Shown here: one piece after another, positions 4,822 through 9,980 of the stretch
How positions within the stretch are numbered: the first letter of the stretch is position 1
How the letters are laid out: the number at the start of each line of letters is the position of its first letter
NCBI GenBank assembly: GCA_017615445.1
Contig: JAGAAD010000037.1
Coordinates: 1-9,980, forward strand
Source: Bacteroidales bacterium
Lineage (GTDB): Bacteria > Bacteroidota > Bacteroidia > Bacteroidales > UBA932
Reading direction: 5' to 3'
Length of the DNA stretch: 9,980 nucleotides
Translations under genes and position numbers: made by a program
The notes under the pieces: generated by a model
The model's input: only the letters and a program-made list of their open reading frames with translations
What the model was told of the DNA's origin: nothing
Databases searched by the model: none

Positions 4822-6250
4822 TGTTGTTGTCCTCCTCTGTTTTGTTTCCAATGTTCTCGTCGAAAAGATTTCCGGTCAGGTCCGTGACCTTCTTGGTCAG
4901 GCCGCCGAAAATGCCCCGATGCTTGGGCTTCTCCACCGGCTTGGGCCTCTCGACTGGCTTCTCTTGCGGAGCGGGCTCCTCGGCGGCCGGCTCGAAGACC
5001 GTGTCCGTCACGGGCTCCTCTTCAACCGGCTCCGGTTCCGGTGCGGGAACGTCAAGTTCCTTCAGGATAGCGCTGTTGATGTATTCCTTGTCCCTGCAGA
5101 GCGAAATCATTGCGAGCTGCGACACGCCGGACAGCGAGCAGATCTCCGGGCAGCCCTCAGTGCTGATTCCGCTGACGTGCGGGAAGCCCACACGGGCGGG
5201 GAGACCGGAAAGCTCGGTCATCAGTGCGCTGGCGCTGAGCAGCTCGGCACCGCCGCCGGTGAGGACTATTCCTCCCCGCAGGCTGTCGGCGTAGCCGCTC
5301 TTGCCGATCAGGAACAGCGCCGCGTTCGAAATCTCGCGCATGCGGCTGCCGATTATCTCGGCCAGATACTTCACGGGCAGCTGCTGGGTCTCGCCCGTGC
5401 GCTTGTCGTGGATCTGGATTATCTTCTCGCCGAGAGACTGCAGACGGTCCGGCATGCAGGAACCGAACCCGAGCTTGATGTTCTCGGCAAGAGCCTCCTG
5501 GATGCCGCACTCCAGGTGGATGTCGCTGGTCACGGATTTGCCTCCGAACGGGAACGAATCGAAGAAGCGCAGCACGCCGCGATGGTAGATGCTGACGGAA
5601 GTCACGCCCGCACCTATCTCGATCAGCGCCACACCATGCTCTTTCTCGTCGCTGGTAAGAACCGTCTCGGCCACCGCCTCCGCGAGGAAAACCTTGCGCG
5701 AAGCGATTCCGAGCTCGTTCATCACCTTGTCTATGTTCTTGACAGGCTTCTCGTCGCCCGAGAACACCTTGTACATTCCCTCGAACTTCTTGCCCGTGAC
5801 GCCTATCACATCGGACTCCGCCGCCTGGAACAGGTCTTCGGTGGAGTAGGACTGGGCCACTGCTCCATAGATCTGGCTGCCGGCCTTGATGCTTCCCTGG
5901 AATTTCTCAAGGGCTATCTCCTTCAGCCCGGACACCTCGTCTTCAGTGATGAAGCTCTCGGGGTCGCTGCGCTCCACGGACTGATCCACATCCTTGGTGG
6001 AGACCTTCCAGCGCGGGAACGCCGTCACCACTTCGTGGATGTTGATTTCCAGAGTCTCTTCGGCTTCGCGTATGAGCCGGCCGAGAGGCTCGCAGACCTG
6101 CTTGGGATTGAAGATCGTACCGCGCCGGATTCCCCTGGATTCCGCCTCGCGGTAATGGACGACTTGTGCGACTCCGTCCACCACCTGGCTCACCGAGAGC
6201 GAGATCTTCGACGCTCCCAGGTCCACTGCCGCTATAAATCTTTCCTGCAT
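4814..6250 (-). CDS. ftsA: Cell division protein FtsA
   Basis: FtsA is an actin-like ATPase that tethers FtsZ filaments to the inner membrane and recruits later divisome proteins. In 478 residues it shows the phosphate-1 loop VDLGASK (9-15), the inserted SHS2-type (1C) domain around 85-190, the phosphate-2 loop EIGAGVTSV (211-219) and the adenosine motif VLTGGGAELL (329-338). After the core (about 400) comes a Pro/Glu-rich linker (VPAPEPEPVEEEPV and following, about 401-443), then RGIFGGLTKKVTDLTGNLF (445-463), an amphipathic helix that fits the membrane-targeting sequence, and an acidic/Asn tail. It is longer than the 420-residue E. coli protein because of the linker. ATG 6250 has AAAGG 9 nt upstream and overlaps ftsQ by 19 nt; its end overlaps ftsZ by 8 nt. 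Confidence 0.96.
   Translation of the reverse strand: MQERFIAAVDLGASKISLSVSQVVDGVAQVVHYREAESRGIRRGTIFNPKQVCEPLGRLIREAEETLEINIHEVVTAFPRWKVSTKDVDQSVERSDPESFITEDEVSGLKEIALEKFQGSIKAGSQIYGAVAQSYSTEDLFQAAESDVIGVTGKKFEGMYKVFSGDEKPVKNIDKVMNELGIASRKVFLAEAVAETVLTSDEKEHGVALIEIGAGVTSVSIYHRGVLRFFDSFPFGGKSVTSDIHLECGIQEALAENIKLGFGSCMPDRLQSLGEKIIQIHDKRTGETQQLPVKYLAEIIGSRMREISNAALFLIGKSGYADSLRGGIVLTGGGAELLSASALMTELSGLPARVGFPHVSGISTEGCPEICSLSGVSQLAMISLCRDKEYINSAILKELDVPAPEPEPVEEEPVTDTVFEPAAEEPAPQEKPVERPKPVEKPKHRGIFGGLTKKVTDLTGNLFDENIGNKTEEDNNNA
4831..4837 (-). promoter_or_regulatory. Strong Shine-Dalgarno sequence of ftsZ
   Basis: GAGGAGG on the minus strand is 9 nt before ATG 4821, inside the last codons of ftsA (Thr-Glu-Glu-Asp). 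It decides the ftsZ start. Bacteroidota genes often lack Shine-Dalgarno sequences, so a near-perfect one before the most abundant division protein is notable. Confidence 0.75.
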
Positions 6251-6972
6251 ATTATTTGACCTTTATATTTTACATTCACAGTGTGATAGGGATCATCCGC
6301 GCGGAGAGGAGCGATGGAACTGAAGTATTTCTCCATCGCCGCGAACTTGCGCGGGCTTTCGCTGAAATCCCCATAGATAATGCGGAGTCCGTCGCCTTCC
6401 AGCACGAAATCTCCATTTTTGTTAACCGAATAAGCCCCGATGCGGCTGCTCCACAGGCTGCTGCCTGAAATCTTGCTGACCAAGGCAATCGCTTGCGAGA
6501 GCCAGGCAGGATCAAAGCCCAGCTTGGGGTCGCAAGAGATCACCGGCACCTCGGCCACATAATCGCCGCTCAGCGGGAAGATGTTTCCGTAGCGATCCGT
6601 GTAGTAGCCGTTGCCCTTGTAGTCGAAACGCAGCACGGGGTCGCGCTGGTAGACCACCGCGTGCAGCACGCCGTCGTCCGTAATCCAGACCTCGGCCTTG
6701 CGCACCGGCGCCTTCGTCTCCAGCATCTTCTCTATGCTCAGCAGATTCACATCCTCCAGCCTCTGGCCCACGTAGATGCCGTAGAAGTTGTCTATATAGG
6801 CGCGCACCTCGTCCTCGGTGAGGAACTGGTGCGGGCCGGGCACGCTCACCTGCAGCTCCTTGCAGGAGATGCCGTGCCGCTCCGCCTTCGATGCGTAGAG
6901 CAGCGCCCCCATCCCGGCGAAGAACACCAGGAAGAAGAGAACTGTCAGAACTATCGAAGCGGCCTTTTTCAT
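6232..6972 (-). CDS. ftsQ: Cell division protein FtsQ/DivIB
   Basis: A 246-residue bitopic membrane protein of the divisome that connects early cytoplasmic proteins with the late septal synthesis enzymes. A short basic N-terminus (MKKAAS) precedes one membrane segment (about 6-27, IVLTVLFFLVFFAGMGALLY), giving a periplasmic C-terminal body. A POTRA-like region follows (about 37-107: V-sV...hFLTEDEVRAYI...NLLSIEKML...VRKAEVWITDDGVLHAVVYQRDPVLRF) and then the beta domain with YYTDRYGNIFPL (123-134). These short matches and the place between murC and ftsA identify it; the family is poorly conserved in sequence. ATG 6972 forms an ATGA overlap with the murC stop and has AAAGGA 6 nt upstream. The end overlaps ftsA by 19 nt. 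Confidence 0.92.
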   Translation of the reverse strand: MKKAASIVLTVLFFLVFFAGMGALLYASKAERHGISCKELQVSVPGPHQFLTEDEVRAYIDNFYGIYVGQRLEDVNLLSIEKMLETKAPVRKAEVWITDDGVLHAVVYQRDPVLRFDYKGNGYYTDRYGNIFPLSGDYVAEVPVISCDPKLGFDPAWLSQAIALVSKISGSSLWSSRIGAYSVNKNGDFVLEGDGLRIIYGDFSESPRKFAAMEKYFSSIAPLRADDPYHTVNVKYKGQIICRKDL

Positions 6973-8318
6973 ACTCTTTCCTTTAACAATGTCGCGATAG
7001 GCTGTACAAGCCTGTCAATATTTCCTGCACCGAATGTCACGAGAACGTTGACATCGTGCGCCCGGACCCAGTCCAGCAGCTCGTCATAGCGCAGCAGGAC
7101 CTTCTCCGGCGCAGTGACATCTTTAAAAATAATCTCCGATGACACCCCCGGGATGGGCTCCTCGCGGGCGGGATAGATGTCCAGCAGCACCACCTGGTCG
7201 CACAGGCTCAGCGCGCGGGCGAACTCCGGCGCGAAATCGCGGGTGCGGGTGTAGAGGTGCGGCTGGAAGATGGCCGTGAGCTTACGGCCGGGGAAGATGT
7301 CGCGCACCGTGCGGATCGAAGCCTCGAGCTCCGCCGGATGGTGGGCATAATCGTCCAGGAACGTCAGCGCGGGCGTGTTCACATACTCTTCGAGCCTGCG
7401 GTGCGCGCCCAGGTACGAGCCTATCGCCTTGCGAATGGCCTCGGGCGCGGTCCCATGGCAGAGGCAGATCGCCGCCGCGGCCACCGCGTTCTCCACGTTC
7501 AGCTTGCCGAGATTGCCGGTGCGGATGTCCTTGATCGCCCCGCCGGGATGCACCAGATCGAAGGTGTAGTGCCCGTCCGAGCCGAGGCGCATGTTGGCGG
7601 CGTGGAAGTCCGCGCGGGGGTCGTCCAGCGCGTAGGTGAGCATCTTCGCGCGCGTCACGTCCGGAGCGAGCGGCAGCCCGATCTTGTGGATCAGCACCTC
7701 GCTCACCTGCGAGGCGAACTGACGGTAGGCCTCCTGCACGTGGGCCAGGTCGCCATATATGTCGAGATGGTCGGCGTCCATCGCCGTGATCGCCGCTATC
7801 GCTGGGTGCAGCCGCAGGAACGAGCGGTCGAACTCGTCCGCCTCGGCCACCGCCACCGGATTGTGGCTCATCAGCAGGTTCGTGCCGTAGTTGCGCGACA
7901 CGCCGCCGAGGAAGGCCGAGCAGCCCTCGCCGCTGACCGTGAGGATGTGCGCGACCAGGGTGCTGGTCGTGGTCTTGCCGTGCGTCCCCGCCACCGCCAG
8001 GCACTTCTGCCCGGCCGTGATCTCGCCGAGGATCTGCGAGCGCTTCATGACCTGATAGCCGCTCGCGCGCACGAACTGCAGTTCGCGAAGGTCGTCCGGG
8101 ATGGCGGGCGTGTAGACCACCAGCGTGTCCGCCACGTCGGCGGGGATGAGGTCCGGCCTGTCCTCGTAGTGGACGGGAATGCCTTCGGCCTCAAGCTCGC
8201 GCGTCAGGTCGCTGGGGGTGCGGTCGTAGCCGGAGACAGCGTGCCCTTTGAACTTGAACCAGCGCGCCAGGGCGCTCATGCCGATTCCGCCGATTCCTAT
8301 GAAATAAACGTTCTTCAT
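6969..8318 (-). CDS. murC: UDP-N-acetylmuramate--L-alanine ligase MurC
   Basis: MurC adds the first amino acid, L-alanine, to UDP-MurNAc with ATP in the cytoplasmic stage of peptidoglycan synthesis. The 449 residues show the N-terminal Rossmann motif GIGGIGMSALA (8-18), the Mur ligase P-loop GTHGKTTT (111-118), EADEFDRSF (159-167), the metal-site region MDADHLDIYGD (180-190), LGAHRRLE (303-310), DDYAHHP (322-328) and FQPHLYTRT (351-359) in the C-terminal domain. GIGGIGM and the HLDIYGD form distinguish MurC from MurD, MurE and MurF. Length is normal. Start ATG 8318 overlaps the murG stop as ATGA; no clear Shine-Dalgarno sequence is present, so coupling to murG is likely. GC content is high, which gives long open frames on the opposite strand. 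Confidence 0.98.
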   Translation of the reverse strand: MKNVYFIGIGGIGMSALARWFKFKGHAVSGYDRTPSDLTRELEAEGIPVHYEDRPDLIPADVADTLVVYTPAIPDDLRELQFVRASGYQVMKRSQILGEITAGQKCLAVAGTHGKTTTSTLVAHILTVSGEGCSAFLGGVSRNYGTNLLMSHNPVAVAEADEFDRSFLRLHPAIAAITAMDADHLDIYGDLAHVQEAYRQFASQVSEVLIHKIGLPLAPDVTRAKMLTYALDDPRADFHAANMRLGSDGHYTFDLVHPGGAIKDIRTGNLGKLNVENAVAAAAICLCHGTAPEAIRKAIGSYLGAHRRLEEYVNTPALTFLDDYAHHPAELEASIRTVRDIFPGRKLTAIFQPHLYTRTRDFAPEFARALSLCDQVVLLDIYPAREEPIPGVSSEIIFKDVTAPEKVLLRYDELLDWVRAHDVNVLVTFGAGNIDRLVQPIATLLKERV

Positions 8319-9442
8319 ACGAGTTTGTACGCTTCGTCAACTATCATCGCGGCCGCGTCCGGCAGCGCCATTCCAAGGGCGTTGCGGCCGATCAGTTCGA
8401 GCCTGCCCTCGTCGTGGATTACTTCCATCGCGAGCGGCATGAGCTCGGCCCCGGCCGCCGCATCTTTCACGATCAATCCGGCCTCCTTCCTGACCAGCGC
8501 CATCGCGTTGTGCGTCTGATGGTCCTCGGCCACGTTCGGCGAGGGCACGAAGATGCACGGCTTGCCGGCCACGCAGATTTCGGACACGCTGCTGGCGCCG
8601 CTGCGCGAGACTATCAGGTCCGCCGCCGCATAGGCGAGGTCCATCCTGTCTATGAACGCGCTCCAGTGCACATTCGGCAGCTCGCGGCCTTCCATGAATG
8701 CGCGGACGTCCGGCTCGTAGTACTTGCCGCACTGCCAGATGACCTCCACGTCCTCGCCGCCCGGGCAGCCGGCCTCAATCCAGGCTTTCATCGTGCGGTT
8801 CAGCGTGCCGCAGCCGAGGCTGCCGCCTATTACGAGCAGCTGGCGCTTTGCGCCGTCCAGCCCGTAATGGCCGATCGCCTCGGCCCTCATCTCGGGCGTC
8901 GCCTTCTTAATGCTCGCGCGGATGGGGTTGCCGGTCATTACTATCTTCTCGGCGGGGAAGAACTTCTCCATCCCTTCGTAGGCCACACAGATGCAGCCGA
9001 CTTTGTCGCCGAGCATCTTGTTGGTCAGGCCGGCGAAGCCGTTCTGCTCCTGGATGAGCGAGGGCACGCCTAGGCGTGTGGCCGCGAAGAGCAGGGGTGC
9101 GCTGGCGTAGCCGCCCACTCCCACCGCGATGTCCGGTTTGAAAGTGCGCACCAGTTTGCGGGCGCGGGCGTTGCTGACCAGAATCTTGAAGGGCACCTGG
9201 ATGTCGTTCCAGATGTTCTTGAGGGTCAGTCTGCGCTGCAGGCCGCAGATGGGCAGGCCCACTATCTTGTATCCGACTGCGGGCACCTTTTCCATCTCCA
9301 TCTTGCCGTTCGCTCCCACAAACAGAATCTCCGTCTCGGGGTTCACTTCCTTGAAACGGTTGGCGATGCTGATGGCAGGGAAGATATGGCCTCCCGTGCC
9401 GCCGCCGCTGATAATCACGCGAAGTTTTTTATATGCTGTCAT
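8315..9442 (-). CDS. murG: UDP-GlcNAc--lipid I N-acetylglucosaminyltransferase MurG
   Basis: MurG transfers GlcNAc from UDP-GlcNAc to lipid I, making lipid II at the inner face of the cytoplasmic membrane. The 375 residues carry the GT28-family motifs: glycine loop SGGGTGGH (12-19), GVGGYAS (108-114), QEQNGFAG (131-138), a second glycine loop IGGSLG (205-210, where Gln is more usual than Leu at position 209), and in the C-terminal domain SRSGASSVSE (279-288) and PSPNVAEDHQTHNA (300-313) for the UDP-GlcNAc pocket. Length is normal for the family. It starts at ATG 9442, overlapping the ftsW end by 14 nt, and has no obvious Shine-Dalgarno sequence. Its stop overlaps murC by 4 nt. Confidence 0.98.
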   Translation of the reverse strand: MTAYKKLRVIISGGGTGGHIFPAISIANRFKEVNPETEILFVGANGKMEMEKVPAVGYKIVGLPICGLQRRLTLKNIWNDIQVPFKILVSNARARKLVRTFKPDIAVGVGGYASAPLLFAATRLGVPSLIQEQNGFAGLTNKMLGDKVGCICVAYEGMEKFFPAEKIVMTGNPIRASIKKATPEMRAEAIGHYGLDGAKRQLLVIGGSLGCGTLNRTMKAWIEAGCPGGEDVEVIWQCGKYYEPDVRAFMEGRELPNVHWSAFIDRMDLAYAAADLIVSRSGASSVSEICVAGKPCIFVPSPNVAEDHQTHNAMALVRKEAGLIVKDAAAGAELMPLAMEVIHDEGRLELIGRNALGMALPDAAAMIVDEAYKLV

Positions 9443-9980
9443 ATATGTCTTCGTTTTCGTCCGTGTCGTCCAATTCTTCCGCCGCGTTGTAGTTGCCGCT
9501 GTCGAAGGAATCGAGGTCCGCCAGGCTCGCCTCCACGGTGTCGTGCAGGTCGATCAGCGGGGCAGACTTCTTCGTCTCAGTCTCAATCTTGCGGTTCGAA
9601 ATCCTGCTTATCGAGAGGATGATTCCGAACGCTATGCAGAAGCAGATGAAGGCCGAGGCTCCGTGGCTCAGCAGAGGCAGAGTCTGTCCGGTGAGCAGGC
9701 CTATGTCTGCGTTCACTATAATATGAATCATGGCCTGGCCGGAAATCAGCAGCACCAGACCCATCACCGCACATTTCGCGAAGAGGTTGGTGCCGCAGTT
9801 TCGGACTATCAGCACCCCTCGCGCAATGAGCGAGATATAGAGGATCATAACCGCCATTCCTCCCAGCCAGCCGTATTCCTCAAGGATGAAGCTGAACATG
9901 TAGTCCTCGGACATATCGGGGACCACGTAGCGCTGCGTGCTCTGGCCGGGGCCCTTGCCGATGAAGCCGCCCTGCTGGAT
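9429..9980 (-). CDS. ftsW: C-terminal part of FtsW, septal peptidoglycan glycosyltransferase (5' end outside window)
   Basis: The frame is open to the window edge, giving the last 183 residues of a SEDS-family lipid II polymerase that works with PBP3/FtsI at the septum. Visible motifs, numbered from the edge: GGFIGKGPGQSTQR (4-17); PDMSEDYMFSFILEE (21-35), the equivalent of PEAHTDFIFAxxxEE, whose Asp (here Asp26) is the expected catalytic residue; then membrane helices (about 36-60 and 66-90) and TGQTLPLLSHGASAF (94-108), the SEDS signature, with a last helix to about 124. A cytoplasmic, strongly acidic tail of about 55 residues follows (LDSFDSGNYNAAEELDDTDENED near the end). RodA has the same fold, but the mur/fts neighbours make FtsW the clear choice. 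Its end overlaps murG by 14 nt. Confidence 0.95.
   Translation of the reverse strand: MQQGGFIGKGPGQSTQRYVVPDMSEDYMFSFILEEYGWLGGMAVMILYISLIARGVLIVRNCGTNLFAKCAVMGLVLLISGQAMIHIIVNADIGLLTGQTLPLLSHGASAFICFCIAFGIILSISRISNRKIETETKKSAPLIDLHDTVEASLADLDSFDSGNYNAAEELDDTDENEDIYDSI

Noticed and set aside
4819..4851. ftsZ starting at TTG 4851
   Set aside because: It would need a rare start codon, adds a low-complexity ETKQRRTTT segment that is just ftsA read in another frame, and lacks the GAGGAGG site found before ATG 4821.
4718..6259. 513-codon open frame on the plus strand opposite ftsA
   Set aside because: It mirrors the high-GC coding bias of ftsA. The predicted protein has no recognisable motif, is rich in Leu/Arg/His typical of antisense frames, and would overlap a well-identified gene completely.
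7257..8519. 420-codon open frame on the plus strand opposite murC
   Set aside because: Antisense shadow of a GC-rich gene with all MurC motifs intact; the composition is Arg/Val/Gly/Ala-rich without domains.

Overview
The window looks like part of a Bacteroidota chromosome, probably Bacteroidales. The gene order ftsW-murG-murC-ftsQ-ftsA-ftsZ without murB or ddl between murC and ftsQ, the form of FtsA and FtsW, and a likely GH92-type glycosidase tail at the left edge all fit that group. This assignment rests on family knowledge and gene order, not on a database search. All complete genes lie on the minus strand, so the operon reads from the right edge towards the left.

Right part (2084-9980): the distal half of the division and cell wall (dcw) cluster. 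It runs ftsW (5' end cut by the window edge), murG, murC, ftsQ, ftsA, ftsZ, then gltX. Every junction overlaps, by 4 to 19 nt, and three are ATGA stop/start overlaps, so this is one translationally coupled unit. MurG and MurC make peptidoglycan precursors. FtsW polymerises the glycan strand. FtsQ links the periplasmic divisome. FtsA anchors FtsZ filaments to the membrane. The unusual partner is gltX (glutamyl-tRNA synthetase), which starts inside the ftsZ stop codon.

Middle part (1300-2083): rpiB with two non-coding gaps. The gap after gltX holds a 126-bp element bounded by 27-nt inverted repeats and able to fold as a three-way junction, then a weak terminator-like hairpin and a possible rpiB promoter. 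The gap between rpiB and truB holds two perfect hairpins ending just before the truB start.

Left part (1-1300): truB carries an in-frame insertion of roughly 75 codons made largely of short palindromic repeats. Downstream of it is a cluster of four TGTCCC/GGGACA palindromes about 52 nt apart, sitting between convergent truB and the 3' end of a plus-strand gene that resembles the C-terminus of a GH92 alpha-mannosidase. The main unexplained signal is this set of palindromic repeats, in intergenic DNA and inside a conserved gene. I saw no RNA genes, CRISPR array, complete insertion sequence or phage genes.
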